Shown here piece after piece: positions 9,312 to 19,426 of a DNA stretch of 64,000 nucleotides. Position 1 is the stretch's first letter; every line of letters begins with the position of its first letter. Origin of the DNA: Corynebacterium durum (GTDB taxonomy: Bacteria > Actinomycetota > Actinomycetes > Mycobacteriales > Mycobacteriaceae); NCBI RefSeq assembly GCF_030408675.1, contig NZ_CP047200.1, forward strand, positions 2,294,001 through 2,358,000, in the 5' to 3' direction. The notes under the pieces are model-generated. The model had not been told where the DNA came from, made no database searches, and worked only from the letters and a program-made list of their open reading frames with translations. The position numbers and the translations under genes were made by a program.

Positions 9312-11006
9312 CTAGTGCCTGCCGACGTGCGCCTCAGCGCGCATGCGCTCCACCATGTGCGGATAGTGCAGCTCGAAGGCGGGGCGCTCGGAACGGATAC
9401 GCGGCAGCGACACGAAGTTGTGGCGCGGCGGCGGGCAGGATGTTGCCCATTCCAAGGAGTTGCCGTAGCCCCACGGATCGTCCACAGTGACGACCTCGCC
9501 GTAGCGCCAAGACTTGAAGATATTCCAGATGAACGGGATCACAGACGCGCCCAGAATGAAGGCGGCGATAGTGGAAATCTGGTTGAACAGGGTGAACCCA
9601 TCGGATTCAAGGTAGTCGGCATAACGACGCGGCATACCCATGTTACCCAGCCAGTGCTGGATCAGGAAGGTGCCGTGGAAGCCCAGGAAGGTCATCCAGA
9701 AGTGGATCTTGCCCAGGCGCTCGTCCAGCATACGGCCCGTCATCTTCGGGAACCAGAAGTACACGCCACCGTAGGAGGCGAACACGATGGTGCCAAACAG
9801 GGTGTAGTGGAAGTGAGCAACAATGAAGTAGGTGTCAGAGATGTGGAAGTCCAGCGGCGGGGAGGCCATCATGACGCCGGTCAGGCCACCGAACAGGAAG
9901 GACACCATGAAACCGAAGGCGAAAATCATGGGGGTTTCCCATGTGAGGTGTCCGCGCCACATCGTGCCCAGCCAGTTGAAGAACTTCACGCCGGTGGGAA
10001 CCGAAATCAGGAACGTCATGAAGGAGAAGAACGGCAGCAGGATAGCGCCGGTGACGAACATGTGGTGCGCCCACACTGCCATCGACAGCGTAGCGATGGA
10101 CAGCGTTGCAAACACCAGGCCCGCGTAGCCGAACATCGGCTTACGGGAGAACACGGGGACGATCTCAGACACAATGCCGAAGAACGGCAGAGCCAGGACA
10201 TACACCTCGGGGTGCCCAAAGAACCAGAACAGGTGCTGCCACAGGACGGCACCACCGTTGGCGGGGTCGTAAATGTGGCCGCCCAGCTTGCGGTCGTACA
10301 GCACTCCCAAAGCGGCGGCGGTGAGCATCGGGAAGATCAGCAGCGCCAAGATAGAGGTAACAAAGATGTTCCAGGTGAAGATCGGCAGGCGGAACATGGT
10401 CATGCCCGGCGCGCGCAGGCACAGGATGGTCGTGATCATGTTGATGGCGGAGACGATGGTACCGATACCACCGACACCCACGCCGAGAATCCACATGTCA
10501 GAGCCAACGCCTGGGGAGTGGATGGAGTCCGAGAGCGGCGAGTACATGGTCCAGCCGAAGTCGGCGGCACCACCAGGGGTGAAGAAGCCCGACAGCATCA
10601 AAATGCCGCCCACGGCGGTGAGCCAGAAGCCAAATGCGTTCAGCCGGGGGAAGGCAACGTCGGGTGCGCCGATCTGCAACGGCATGACGTAGTTAGCAAA
10701 GCCCCATACCACGGGAGTGCCGTACAGCAGCAGCATCACGGTGCCGTGCATGGTAAATAGCTGGTTGAACTGCTCGTTGGACAGGTACTGCAAGCCGGGG
10801 CTGAACAGTTCGGCGCGGATGAGTAGGGCCATGAAGCCACCAAGGAAGAAGAAGCAGAAGGCCATAATGATGTACATCAGGCCCAGCATCTTATGGTCAG
10901 TTGTGGTGAGCATTTTCCAGGCCAGGCTACCCTTGCGGCCTGACCCGGTAGGTGCAGGCCGTGCAGGTGCGACCTCGTGGTCGCCCTTAGGCACTACAGC
11001 TGTCAT
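9312..11006 (-). CDS. ctaD: Cytochrome c oxidase subunit I (aa3)
   Basis: A 564-residue haem-copper oxidase subunit I, the catalytic core of the corynebacterial bcc-aa3 respiratory supercomplex in the cytoplasmic membrane. About twelve membrane segments are present. Copper and haem ligands sit in [26 protein letters not shown] and [15 protein letters not shown], and the K- and D-channel neighbourhoods look intact. The tyrosine cross-linked to a histidine is in the HPEVY motif. A good ribosome binding site (AGGAGG) precedes the ATG at 11006. The gene stands alone, as is usual in corynebacteria, where the other oxidase subunits are encoded elsewhere. Confidence 0.96.
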   Translation of the reverse strand: MTAVVPKGDHEVAPARPAPTGSGRKGSLAWKMLTTTDHKMLGLMYIIMAFCFFFLGGFMALLIRAELFSPGLQYLSNEQFNQLFTMHGTVMLLLYGTPVVWGFANYVMPLQIGAPDVAFPRLNAFGFWLTAVGGILMLSGFFTPGGAADFGWTMYSPLSDSIHSPGVGSDMWILGVGVGGIGTIVSAINMITTILCLRAPGMTMFRLPIFTWNIFVTSILALLIFPMLTAAALGVLYDRKLGGHIYDPANGGAVLWQHLFWFFGHPEVYVLALPFFGIVSEIVPVFSRKPMFGYAGLVFATLSIATLSMAVWAHHMFVTGAILLPFFSFMTFLISVPTGVKFFNWLGTMWRGHLTWETPMIFAFGFMVSFLFGGLTGVMMASPPLDFHISDTYFIVAHFHYTLFGTIVFASYGGVYFWFPKMTGRMLDERLGKIHFWMTFLGFHGTFLIQHWLGNMGMPRRYADYLESDGFTLFNQISTIAAFILGASVIPFIWNIFKSWRYGEVVTVDDPWGYGNSLEWATSCPPPRHNFVSLPRIRSERPAFELHYPHMVERMRAEAHVGRH

Positions 11007-11422
11007 AGGTTCCTCCTGACTACGCGATAACGCTGCACATGCACAGACACTGTGTGCGCAGAGTTACCCAAGTTTTATGCTGTATTGATGTTAGTGGAAC
11101 CGTACTGCGTTTTTCCATCTTTACGGCAGGAAAGCCCACCTTCTACATTGTTGTTTTTTCGTAACGAATGCCCGCCACTAGCCGTTCTTGGGGGTGTTGC
11201 ACACGATTGAGCTTCATATTTCCTCCCTATCTGTGACAGGAAACACTTTCGAGGCTGGCACTGCAGGGGTGAGAAGATGATCATTCCACTAATCCCGCTC
11301 CCCCCACACGGGTTAAACCCAAGGTTGACCCCTGCGCACCGTTACTAGCACCCCTCCCCTGAAAAGCGCGAAGCGACAGGGCGCAGGGCACGAGATGTGC
11401 GGATGAAGATTCCAGGGTCACC
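11007..11422. other. Long intergenic region upstream of ctaD
   Basis: A 416-base stretch without a convincing gene. On the minus strand it holds the ctaD ribosome binding site (AGGAGG at about 11008-11015) and AT-rich stretches suitable for promoters near 11070-11170. A 69-codon minus-strand frame at 11075-11284 has no recognisable features and is probably chance. I found no clear terminator for the ctaD-side end of this region. Confidence 0.5.
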
Positions 11423-12067
11423 CTAGTTGGCTACGTAAACGTGGCGGCGGTTAAGGTCGTTACGCTCCACAATATCAAGGAGCGCAGTAGCCATATCTGG
11501 GGCAGTGATCATCCACCCGCGAGGTACGGGCGCTGAGGCGCTCAGGCGGTACCGATTTTTCGCTTTTCCAGGCCGAACGGGCTGAATTCGAGGTGCCCTT
11601 ATTGCGGTCCACCTAGCATCACTTTCCCAGAGCACAATATCCATGCGCCGCATGTCGTCATAAGTAGCACCGAGAAAGTGCTGCAGTAGGGGCAGAACAA
11701 TCCATAGTTTTAACAGCCCTTGGTGCGCCCAGTGTTCAGCCACTTCAGATGAAATGACAACCAGCCGTTCAACACCATGGTGCCCCATTGCTGCAAGAAG
11801 ATTCTTAGTGCCAGCGGAGTACAGCTGCGTGGGAGTGTTAGCTGTTCCAACACCAACGGTGCTCACAACCGCATCGACCCCTTCAAGCCAGGGAGTTAAC
11901 GCATCGACATCAAGAATGTCCACTGCGGCCTTTGTTAGTCGCTCGTGGCTTATCTCCAGTTTTTCTGGAGTTCTAGCCACAGCAATCACATCATGACCAC
12001 GTGATAGCGCTTGCTCAACAACCGAACGCCCGACAGTCCCCGTAGCGCCAGGTACAAGAATCTTCAT
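11423..12067 (-). CDS. NAD(P)-binding SDR/NmrA-like protein
   Basis: A 214-residue short-chain oxidoreductase-like protein of the atypical NAD(P)H-binding group. The dinucleotide-binding motif GATGTVGRSVVEQAL (residues 7-21) is near-perfect, and VVSTVGVG and ERLVVISSEVAEHW lie where the second and third Rossmann strands are expected. No YxxxK catalytic pair is evident, so it may be a sensor or an epimerase-like enzyme rather than a classical dehydrogenase. Substrate unknown. It follows nrdF on the same strand with only 14 bases between them and may be co-transcribed. Confidence 0.78.
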   Translation of the reverse strand: MKILVPGATGTVGRSVVEQALSRGHDVIAVARTPEKLEISHERLTKAAVDILDVDALTPWLEGVDAVVSTVGVGTANTPTQLYSAGTKNLLAAMGHHGVERLVVISSEVAEHWAHQGLLKLWIVLPLLQHFLGATYDDMRRMDIVLWESDARWTAIRAPRIQPVRPGKAKNRYRLSASAPVPRGWMITAPDMATALLDIVERNDLNRRHVYVAN

Positions 12068-12081
12068 CTGTATTTACTTCC

Positions 12082-13152
<1,071 letters not shown>

Positions 13153-13214
13153 TTACCGTGATATTCAACACACCCCTCCGTCTACTGCCGCTGCTTCCCG
13201 CCATTCTCCTCAAT

Positions 13215-13229
13215 GCTTATCGACGCCCC
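13215..13229 (+). repeat. Dispersed motif GCTTATCGACGCCCC, intergenic copy
   Basis: One full-length copy of the recurring 15-mer, lying between nrdF and ftn. The exact core TTATCGACGCC recurs at least eleven times in the window (see findings). Confidence 0.6.
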
Positions 13230-13398
13230 GCCTTCCGCAGCTATGTCCATAACCTAAACCTGTTACAAGCAGTTTATTTAGACGCTCATCGCATTAATCA
13301 CGCAGAGACGCGTTCTACGGATGAGCAATGTTCATTTTGTCAAGTAACGCAAGCCAAACCATACCGAAAAATACGACCAAAATGGCCCCTACCAGCGA

Positions 13399-13436
13399 GT
13401 TAGGCAAGCATAAGTCGATTGATGGCATTGTAGACT
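13399..13436 (+). promoter_or_regulatory. ftn promoter with a weak DtxR-like site
   Basis: TAGACT at 13431-13436 resembles a -10 box and would start transcription close to the second ATG (13444), suggesting a leaderless message. The stretch at 13399-13417, GTTAGGCAAGCATAAGTCG, partly resembles the DtxR box (TTAGG, AGC and TAA match). DtxR control of ferritin is known in Corynebacterium glutamicum; the match here is modest. Confidence 0.35.
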
Positions 13437-13437
13437 C

Positions 13438-13947
13438 ATGGCTATGAAACTCAGTGACACACTCGCAGAAGCGTTCAACCAGCAAGTAACCGCAGAACTC
13501 GAAGCCTCCCTGGTCTACCTCCAGCTCTCCTACATTCTCGACGACCTCGGGCTGGTGGGCATGCGCGACTGGATGAAAACCCAGTCCGAAGAGGAACTGA
13601 CCCACGCACAGCAGTTCGCTGATCACATGCTGGACCGCGATGCCACTCCCCAGATTGGCACCATCAACTCCCCCGCACTGAAGGTCACCAACGCCATCGA
13701 AGCTTTCGAGGCCTCCCTGGCTCACGAGCAGAAGATCTCCGGCATGATCCGCGACCTGGCTGCCACCGCCCAGAACGAGAGCGACTTTGATTCCCGCCCG
13801 CTTCTGGACACCTTCCTCCAAGAGCAGATCGAGGAAGAATCCACCGTCAAGGAAATTCTTGACCGTCTGCGCATGGTCGCAAACGATGGCTCCGGCCTGC
13901 TCCGCATGGACGCAGAACTCGGCGCACGCGAGGATTCCGACGACTAA
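13438..13947 (+). CDS. ftn: Ferritin
   Basis: A 169-residue ferritin, expected to form a 24-subunit cage that oxidises and stores iron. It starts with the helix LAEAFNQQVTAELEASLVYLQLSYILDD, which carries the first ferroxidase Glu, and continues with the second helix motif EEELTHAQQFADHML, providing the Glu-x-x-His pair. Later helices contain EAFEASLAHEQKISGMI and FLQEQIEEESTVKEIL. The frame opens at 13438; a leaderless start at 13444 is possible given the -10 box just upstream. A strong terminator follows directly. Confidence 0.93.
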   Translation: MAMKLSDTLAEAFNQQVTAELEASLVYLQLSYILDDLGLVGMRDWMKTQSEEELTHAQQFADHMLDRDATPQIGTINSPALKVTNAIEAFEASLAHEQKISGMIRDLAATAQNESDFDSRPLLDTFLQEQIEEESTVKEILDRLRMVANDGSGLLRMDAELGAREDSDD

Positions 13948-13972
13948 TTTGTCCCCCTTTATCTAATCCGAT

Positions 13973-14491
13973 CTAACCCGGCTTATCAGCGTAAGCCGGG
14001 TTTTTGCCTATCCAGGCCAGTACTGCGTCCACAACATGCTGGATGACGGCCGTATTCTCCACTACTATCCCCCGCTCATCCGCCTCTAATGGTTCGAGTG
14101 CATCTAGTTGAGAATCCAACAAGAGCGGGGGCATGAAATGCCCGATACGCGCTTCCATTCGGCTCGCGATGAGCGCGCGCGGCGCAACAAGATGAATAAA
14201 CACCACATCCCCCTGCGCACGGCGCAGAATATCGCGATAACTGCGCTTGAGAGCAGAGCAAGCCACCACAGAGCTGCCCGCTGCATCCATCCACCGTGCC
14301 AAGGATTCGAGCCACGGCACACGGTCCGCATCAGTCAGCGGCACACATGCAGCCATTTTGGTTATGTTAGTTTCCGGGTGAAGATCATCTGCGTCTACAG
14401 CTGCTAGATCTAAATGCGCGCCCAACCGCGCCGCAACAGCACTTTTCCCGCTGCCCGATACCCCCATGACCACATAATGCACTGGTTTCAT
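13973..14491 (-). CDS. gntK: Gluconokinase
   Basis: A 172-residue gluconate kinase that phosphorylates gluconate to 6-phosphogluconate for the pentose phosphate pathway. The P-loop GVSGSGKS is near the N-terminus, followed by DADDLHPETNITKMAACVPLTDADRVPWL, the substrate-binding block typical of thermoresistant-type gluconokinases, and by CSALKRSYRDILR. The ATG at 14491 is preferred over 14509, because AAAGGGTGGC precedes it directly. It is divergent from the GntR-type regulator, which probably controls it. Its stop codon lies inside the ftn terminator, so the two convergent genes share that hairpin. Confidence 0.92.
   Translation of the reverse strand: MKPVHYVVMGVSGSGKSAVAARLGAHLDLAAVDADDLHPETNITKMAACVPLTDADRVPWLESLARWMDAAGSSVVACSALKRSYRDILRRAQGDVVFIHLVAPRALIASRMEARIGHFMPPLLLDSQLDALEPLEADERGIVVENTAVIQHVVDAVLAWIGKNPAYADKPG
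13975..14005 (+). terminator. ftn terminator
   Basis: A perfect 11-bp stem (AACCCGGCTTA, 13975-13985, with 13992-14002), a six-base loop and a T5 run on the plus strand. It overlaps the last codons of the convergent gntK. Confidence 0.88.
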
Positions 14492-14536
14492 GCCACCCTT
14501 TCTCGGCACGACACATACCTATTTTAAATGATATAC

Positions 14537-14700
14537 ATCACACTTTTTACTAGGTGTGATCTTTTTTAGGACACTCGCTACCCCAGAGCTTCAGAAAAGC
14601 TGCAGGTCAACGACATGGGCACCCCCACTTTTCCATAACTACTGTTCAAGACTGCGACACTTTCCTTACACAATACTGAGAATTAGGGTAAAGATATGCT
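14537..14700 (+). promoter_or_regulatory. gntK-gntR divergent control region
   Basis: An inverted repeat ATCACAC / GTGTGAT (14537-14543 and 14554-14560) lies between the divergent genes and could be an operator; a T6 run follows it, so a weak terminator is an alternative. TATGCT at 14695-14700 resembles a -10 box for the regulator. The same 14-mer TATGCTAGAAATAG recurs at 25400 upstream of the Fe-S flavoprotein. Confidence 0.35.
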
Positions 14701-15478
14701 AGAAATAGCAGTGAGCACTTCCAACCGTACATCTGGATCGCAAGGAACTACAGTGACCTACACTCCGACTTCCCCCACCCCGCTTCTCGACCCAGTCCTG
14801 AAGGAACTCGGCACCGAGATCATCAGCGGGAAAATTCCCGCAGGGCAACGTTTCACCCTGCAGGACCTGTGTACCCGGTTTGGAATCTCACGCACCGTTG
14901 CCCGCGAAGTAATGCGAGCCCTTGAACAACTTAACCTTGTTCATGCTTCCCGACGCGTTGGCATCACAGTGCTGGAGAAGAAAGACTGGGCTGTATTCGA
15001 TAAATCCGTCATCGCGTGGCGCCTAGAGACGCCCCAAGAACGCGATCTCCAGCTCCATTCACTCACCCAACTACGCATAGCCGTCGAACCCATCGCAGCC
15101 CGCGCAGCCGCCAACAACGCCAACCCTGAGGAACGCACACGGCTCGTGGAACTCTCCACCCTGATTTGCGACCTCGGCCGCAGTGGCATGGGCAACTCCC
15201 CCGACTTCCTCGACGCCGACATCGAATTCCACACCCTCATCTTGACCTCATCTCGCAACGAGATGTTCGCATCCCTCGCCTCCACCGTGGCAACGGTGCT
15301 GACCGGACGCGCGCAATTGGGACTGCAACCCAACCATCCCGCTGACGAAGCGCTCGACCACCACGAACGCCTGGCAGCCGCCATCGCTTCTGGTGAAAGC
15401 CTCGCCGCCGAGGACTACGCTCGCATGCTTGTCAGCGAAGCCCGCGAAAGCCTCGCAGTACTCACTCCCGCCTCCTAG
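14696..15478 (+). CDS. gntR: GntR/FadR-family transcriptional regulator (gluconate type)
   Basis: A 260-residue regulator with a winged helix-turn-helix of the GntR family at about residues 30-100 (LGTEIISGKIPAGQRFTLQDL, ISRTVAREVMRALEQLNLV) and a FadR-type all-helical effector domain with LRIAVEPIAARAAA and DIEFHTLILTSSRNEMF, whose Asp and His residues usually bind a metal and ligand. Its place opposite gntK suggests that it represses gluconate uptake and use and is released by gluconate, as known for GntR1/GntR2 of C. glutamicum. Start ATG 14696 is listed; GTG 14711 is a good alternative if the TATGCT at 14695 is the -10 box. Confidence 0.85.
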   Translation: MLEIAVSTSNRTSGSQGTTVTYTPTSPTPLLDPVLKELGTEIISGKIPAGQRFTLQDLCTRFGISRTVAREVMRALEQLNLVHASRRVGITVLEKKDWAVFDKSVIAWRLETPQERDLQLHSLTQLRIAVEPIAARAAANNANPEERTRLVELSTLICDLGRSGMGNSPDFLDADIEFHTLILTSSRNEMFASLASTVATVLTGRAQLGLQPNHPADEALDHHERLAAAIASGESLAAEDYARMLVSEARESLAVLTPAS

Positions 15479-15487
15479 AGTCGACCA

Positions 15488-15533
15488 ATAGTGCTGGCTC
15501 ACCACAAGCGACAGTGTGGTGAGCCAGCACTAT
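15488..15533. terminator. Bidirectional terminator between gntR and nrdE
   Basis: A perfect 18-bp inverted repeat (15488-15505 and 15516-15533) with a ten-base loop lies between two convergent genes and can serve both. Short T-rich flanks follow on the plus strand. Confidence 0.88.
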
Positions 15534-15566
15534 ACATTTTCCAGCCGCACCCCAGACCCCCAAAAC

Positions 15567-17690
15567 CTACAATGTGCAGCTCACACAGCCTTCTACCTCA
15601 GTCCCCTCCAGGGCAGTTTGCCGGAGGCGGATGTAGTAGATGGTTTTGATGCCTTTGCGCCAGGCGTAGATTTGAGCGCGGTTGATGTCGCGAGTGGTGG
15701 CGGTGTCTTTGAAGAACAGGGTGAGGGATAGCCCCTGGTCAACGTAGCGGGTGGCCACGGCGTAGGTGTCAATGATTTTCTCGTACCCGATGTCGTAGGC
15801 ATCTTGGTAATAGTCGAGATTGTCGTTGGTCATGTAGGGTGCCGGGTAGTAGACGCGCCCGATTTTGCCTTCCTTGCGGATTTCTATCCGGGAGGCGATG
15901 GGGTGGATGGATGAGGTCGAATTGTTGATGTAGGAGATCGACCCGGTTGGTGGCACCGCCTGAAGGTAGCGGTTAAACATGCCATGTTTGGCCACCTTTT
16001 CTTTGAGTTCTGCCCATTCTTCTGCGGTGGGCGTGTGGATACTGGACCGCGCGAAGATTTCTTTGACCTTGTCGGTGCGGGGCACAAACTCGGCGGGGTC
16101 GTAACGGTCGAAGAATGTCCCGTTGGCATAGTCGGAGTCTTCGAATCCTTCGAAAACAGCGCCGCGTTCCTGGGCGATTGCGCAGGATGCTTTGATGCAT
16201 TCGTACATGACGGCCGCAAAGTAGGCGTTGGTGAAGTCGAGTCCTTCTTCTGATCCGTAGTGGATGTGTTCGCGCCCGAAGAATCCGTGCAGGTTCATTT
16301 GGCCGAGCCCGATGGCGTGCGCGGCGTCGTTACCCTTGCGGATGGAGGGCACGGAGTCGAGCGAGGTTTGTTCGGATACGGCGGTGAGCCCGCGGATGGA
16401 GGTTTCGATGGTGCGGGAGAAGTCTGGGGAGTCGACGGCTTTGGCGATGTTGAGGGAGCCGAGGTTGCAGGAGATGTCTTCACCGACTTTGGCGTAGGTG
16501 AGGTCCGCGTTGAATTCCGAGGGGGTGGAGATTTGCAGGATCTCGGAGCAAAGGTTGGAGTGGGTGATGCGGCCTGCGATGGGGTTGGCTTTGTTCACCG
16601 TGTCTTCAAACATGATGTAGGGGTAGCCGGATTCAAATTGGATCTCGGCGAGGGTTTGGAAGAATTGGCGCGCGTTGATTTTGGTTTTGCGGATGCGGTC
16701 GTCTTCCACCATCTCGTTGTAGTGTTCGGTGACGGAGACGTCGGCGAAGGGTTTGCCGTAGACGCGTTCGACATCGTAGGGGGAGAACAGGTACATGTCG
16801 TCGTTGCGTTTGGCCAGTTCGAAGGTGATGTCGGGAATAACTACGCCCAACGACAGGGTTTTGATGCGGATTTTTTCGTCCGCGTTTTCGCGCTTGGTGT
16901 CCAGGAACTTCATGATGTCCGGGTGGTGGGCGCTGAGGTAGACGGCTCCCGCACCCTGGCGCGCGCCGAGTTGGTTGGCGTAGGAGAAGGAGTCTTCGAG
17001 GAGCTTCATCACGGGGATGACGCCGGACGACTGGTTTTCAATGCGCTTGATGGGCGCTCCGGCTTCGCGGAGGTTGCTGAGCAGCAGAGCCACACCGCCG
17101 CCACGTTTGGAAAGCTGTAGCGCGGAGTTGATGGCGCGCCCGATGGATTCCATGTTGTCTTCAATGCGCAGCAGGAAGCAGGAGACGGGTTCGCCGCGCT
17201 GGGCTTTGCCGGAGTTGAGGAAGGTGGGAGTGGCGGGCTGGAAGCGTCCGCTCATGATTTCGTCGACAAGGCTCTCGGCAAGCTTGGTGTCACCCGCCGC
17301 GAGCGTGAGGGCAACCATGCAGACGCGATCTTCGTAGCGTTCGAGGTAGCGTCGGCCGTCGAAGGTTTGCAGGGTGTACGAGGTGTAGTACTTGTAGGCC
17401 CCAAGGAAGGTGGGGAACCGGAATTTCTTGGCGTAGGCGCGCTTGAACAGAGATTTGATGAAGTCGAAGGAGTACTGGTCAACAACCTCTTGTTCGTAGT
17501 AGTTGTTGCTCAGCAGGTAGTGGAATTTTTCCTCCAGGTCGTGGAAGAACACGGTGTTTTGGTTGACGTGCTGGAGGAAGAATTGGTTGGCCGCTTGACG
17601 ATCCTTATCAAATTGGATGTTGCCGTTGTCATCCCACAGGTTTAACAGGGCATTCAGTGCGTGGTAGTCCAGTTCTTCACGCTCTGCCAT
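15567..17690 (-). CDS. nrdE: Class Ib ribonucleotide reductase, alpha subunit
   Basis: NrdE is the catalytic subunit that reduces ribonucleoside diphosphates, using the radical made by NrdF and electrons from NrdH. The family core begins at [18 protein letters not shown]. Also visible are [25 protein letters not shown] substrate-site text, [31 protein letters not shown], and the C-terminal redox pair in EGCVSCTL. The frame is open back to 17780, but that stretch overlaps nrdI and is not like the family, so ATG 17690 (or TTG 17702, with AAAGG nine bases upstream) is preferred. It is the last gene of nrdHIE. Confidence 0.94.
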   Translation of the reverse strand: MAEREELDYHALNALLNLWDDNGNIQFDKDRQAANQFFLQHVNQNTVFFHDLEEKFHYLLSNNYYEQEVVDQYSFDFIKSLFKRAYAKKFRFPTFLGAYKYYTSYTLQTFDGRRYLERYEDRVCMVALTLAAGDTKLAESLVDEIMSGRFQPATPTFLNSGKAQRGEPVSCFLLRIEDNMESIGRAINSALQLSKRGGGVALLLSNLREAGAPIKRIENQSSGVIPVMKLLEDSFSYANQLGARQGAGAVYLSAHHPDIMKFLDTKRENADEKIRIKTLSLGVVIPDITFELAKRNDDMYLFSPYDVERVYGKPFADVSVTEHYNEMVEDDRIRKTKINARQFFQTLAEIQFESGYPYIMFEDTVNKANPIAGRITHSNLCSEILQISTPSEFNADLTYAKVGEDISCNLGSLNIAKAVDSPDFSRTIETSIRGLTAVSEQTSLDSVPSIRKGNDAAHAIGLGQMNLHGFFGREHIHYGSEEGLDFTNAYFAAVMYECIKASCAIAQERGAVFEGFEDSDYANGTFFDRYDPAEFVPRTDKVKEIFARSSIHTPTAEEWAELKEKVAKHGMFNRYLQAVPPTGSISYINNSTSSIHPIASRIEIRKEGKIGRVYYPAPYMTNDNLDYYQDAYDIGYEKIIDTYAVATRYVDQGLSLTLFFKDTATTRDINRAQIYAWRKGIKTIYYIRLRQTALEGTEVEGCVSCTL

Positions 17691-17736
17691 GGTCTCGCTC
17701 AACGTCTGCAGCCTTTCCAATAGAAGTATGTGTGCG

Positions 17737-18210
17737 CTATCCGCGCGTATCGACGCCCGCGTCTCCCGCGGCGTCGTCATGTGGGTTACGGTTTAATCCT
17801 AGTTTTTCTGCGTTGTCCAGCAGTCCGGCGCGCAGGATGCGCACGTCTTCGTCGGTTCCGAGCAGTTCAAAACGGTACACGTACGGGACTCCCGTTTTGG
17901 CGGCTATCACGTCGCCTGCTTTGCCGTAGTCGGTACCAAAGTTGGTGTTCCCCGAGGACACGACCGCGCGGATGAGGCTGCGGTTGTGTTCATTGTTGAG
18001 GAAACGAATAACTTGCCCTGGTACCGGACGGGGTTCGTTGCCGGATATGGAGGCCCCTCCCCCGTAGGTGGGACAGACCAGCACGTAGGGTTCATCCACG
18101 ACGAGCGGAGGATCGTTCCGATGCAGCGGAATGCGCGCGGAGGGCAGTCCCAGCTTGGTCACAAAGCGATGGGTGTTTCCCGTTGCCGAGGAAAAATACA
18201 CCACAAGCAT
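17737..18210 (-). CDS. nrdI: Flavodoxin-like NrdI
   Basis: A 157-residue NrdI flavoprotein, which generates the oxidant needed to build the manganese-tyrosyl radical in NrdF. The FMN-binding phosphate loop [11 protein letters not shown] is at the N-terminus, followed by CPTYGGG and [15 protein letters not shown], both diagnostic of NrdI. The ATG at 18210 starts MLVVYFSS; the longer frame to 18255 runs through the upstream hairpin and is rejected. A degenerate copy of the dispersed motif (GTATCGACGCC) lies at its 3' end. nrdE begins about 46 bases downstream. Confidence 0.93.
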   Translation of the reverse strand: MLVVYFSSATGNTHRFVTKLGLPSARIPLHRNDPPLVVDEPYVLVCPTYGGGASISGNEPRPVPGQVIRFLNNEHNRSLIRAVVSSGNTNFGTDYGKAGDVIAAKTGVPYVYRFELLGTDEDVRILRAGLLDNAEKLGLNRNPHDDAAGDAGVDTRG

Positions 18211-18240
18211 CTTGTATCGTCCGTTCGTCTGTGTGGCATG

Positions 18241-18276
18241 AAAAAAGCCGCCCACGTATGCAACGGTATGGGCGAC
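18241..18276 (-). terminator. Intra-operon terminator between nrdH and nrdI
   Basis: On the minus strand GTCGCCCAT pairs with GTGGGCGGC (nine pairs, two of them G-U) and is followed by T6. The wobbles pair only in RNA from the minus strand. Partial termination here would make more NrdH message than NrdI/NrdE message. Confidence 0.7.
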
Positions 18277-18317
18277 TGGAAACGCCTCCTTGACGGGGCA
18301 TCGTGAAGCCGCGTTAG

Positions 18318-18551
18318 TTAGGCAACAGCCGCAACGAGGCTGCGGATGCGCTCGGGGCGGAAGCCGGACCAGTGCTCGCCGTTGGCTTCAACAACGGGCG
18401 CCTGGAGGTATCCGAGGGCCAGAACATAGTCGCGGGCTTCATCGTCCATGCTGATGTCTACGAGGGTGTAGTCCAAGCCAGCACGGTCCAGGGCCTTTTT
18501 GGTTGCGGTGCACTGCATGCAGGCGGGCTTGCTGTAGACGGTGATAGCCAT
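18318..18551 (-). CDS. nrdH: Glutaredoxin-like NrdH
   Basis: A 77-residue redoxin that supplies electrons to NrdE. The active-site pair is CMQC (Cys11 and Cys14), and the C-terminal [12 protein letters not shown] is the NrdH signature that distinguishes it from true glutaredoxins. It is the first gene of nrdHIE. GAGGGA precedes the ATG at 18551. Its leader contains a perfect 11-bp hairpin and, further up, two NrdR boxes, so expression is probably repressed by NrdR when dATP is abundant. Confidence 0.95.
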   Translation of the reverse strand: MAITVYSKPACMQCTATKKALDRAGLDYTLVDISMDDEARDYVLALGYLQAPVVEANGEHWSGFRPERIRSLVAAVA

Positions 18552-18597
18552 GTTCTTCCCTCATCTGTTTGCGGTTTGCTCTTCTTGCGTGTTGCCC

Positions 18598-18624
18598 CCA
18601 GTGGCCGCTCCTGGCGGCCACTGG
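18598..18624 (-). promoter_or_regulatory. Perfect hairpin in the nrdH leader
   Basis: CCAGTGGCCGC (18598-18608) and its exact complement (18614-18624) form an 11-bp stem with a five-base loop between the NrdR boxes and the nrdH start. There is no T run, so it is more likely an RNA stability or translation element, or a protein site, than a terminator. Confidence 0.5.
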
Positions 18625-18637
18625 ATCACATGAAGAA

Positions 18638-18685
18638 ACACTATACTTTGTGCCTATCTAATTCAACTAGCACTACATATAGTAG
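18638..18685 (-). promoter_or_regulatory. Tandem NrdR boxes upstream of nrdHIE
   Basis: Two 16-bp matches to the NrdR box: ACACTATACTTTGTGC at 18638-18653 and GCACTACATATAGTAG at 18670-18685. Their starts are 32 bases apart, about three helix turns, which is the known spacing for NrdR boxes. NrdR itself is not in the window. Confidence 0.75.
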
Positions 18686-19084
18686 TTACATCGTGAGTAT
18701 TCCCAGCAAACCGCGCAATCTGGCCACTATATCTAGCCTGGTTTTGCGTGCGATGTGATTACAACGATGAAATTTGCCCGCTTCACACCCCCTAATATCC
18801 CTGCTCGCCCACATTGCGCCCCTCACCCCGCTGCGCGGTCAAAATGTGTCGTTTGACACATATTTGATGACAAGTGCGCAGGTCGCCAAACCCTCAACCC
18901 GTACTTCACCCCAAAAAAGCACACTCGCAGCGCCATGCGCTCCGAAGAAGTTCCACACGTGTAATTCAAAAGAATCCACTTTTGTCAAATCGCATTCAAG
19001 CAGCTGCTACACCCATCCTGAGCAGCGCTTTCTTCACCTAAAGAGCACCTAAAACCACCCGAAGAAAACCCCCACAGCCGCAAC
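18686..19084. other. Intergenic region between nrdH promoter and rpmJ
   Basis: About 400 bases with no convincing gene; a 92-codon plus frame (18774-19052) has no recognisable features. An inverted repeat ATGTGTC-GTTT-GACACAT lies at 18844-18861 and could be an operator or chance. Confidence 0.4.
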
Positions 19085-19113
19085 AAAAAACCGCCCACCA
19101 TGACGGCGAGCGG
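19085..19113 (-). terminator. rpmJ terminator
   Basis: On the minus strand CCGCTCGCC pairs with GGTGGGCGG (two G-U pairs) around a five-base loop and is followed by T6, 18 bases after the L36 stop codon. Confidence 0.75.
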
Positions 19114-19131
19114 CTTCCAACTCCCGGTGGT

Positions 19132-19254
19132 TTAGCCCTGACGAGCCTTGAACCGGGGCTCCTTCTTGTTGATCACGTAGACCTTGCCACGACGACGCAC
19201 GATCTGGGCGCCCGGCTTATTCTTCAGCGACCGAAGGGACTTACGGACCTTCAT
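19132..19254 (-). CDS. rpmJ: 50S ribosomal protein L36, cysteine-free form
   Basis: A 40-residue ribosomal protein, [20 protein letters not shown] at its start and ending [12 protein letters not shown]. It lacks the zinc-binding Cys and His residues of the common 37-residue L36 and so is the zinc-independent (YkgO-like) variant. In other bacteria this form often replaces the zinc form when zinc is scarce, under Zur control; I could not find a clear Zur box upstream. AAAGGAG lies at a good distance before the ATG. It is a lone gene with its own terminator, away from the ribosomal protein operons. Confidence 0.92.
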   Translation of the reverse strand: MKVRKSLRSLKNKPGAQIVRRRGKVYVINKKEPRFKARQG

Positions 19255-19426
19255 CGGGCGCTCCTTTCTCTCATGCGCGTACAGCGGCGCACATCACCAC
19301 ACGCCGCGTGTAATTTTTCGCTTACAGTTCCTTAACGCATAGCCCAGCTATGACACGAGGGACCATGTTATCGTATCGACCCCGTTTTAACAAACCAGAT
19401 TGTCGCACTCCATTACCATAATTGTC

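Noticed and set aside
8943..10760. A 605-codon plus-strand reading frame opposite ctaD and serB
   Set aside because: It is a shadow of two well-supported minus-strand genes and its product is biased in a way that shadows of high-GC genes usually are.
11075..11284. A 69-codon minus-strand frame upstream of ctaD
   Set aside because: No ribosome binding site, no recognisable motif; probably the ctaD leader region.
16260..17120. A 286-codon plus-strand frame inside nrdE
   Set aside because: Shadow of nrdE; Gly/Val/Asp-rich with no domain.
18774..19052. A 92-codon plus-strand frame between nrdH and rpmJ
   Set aside because: No family signal and no clear start; low-complexity Ser/Thr/Pro content.
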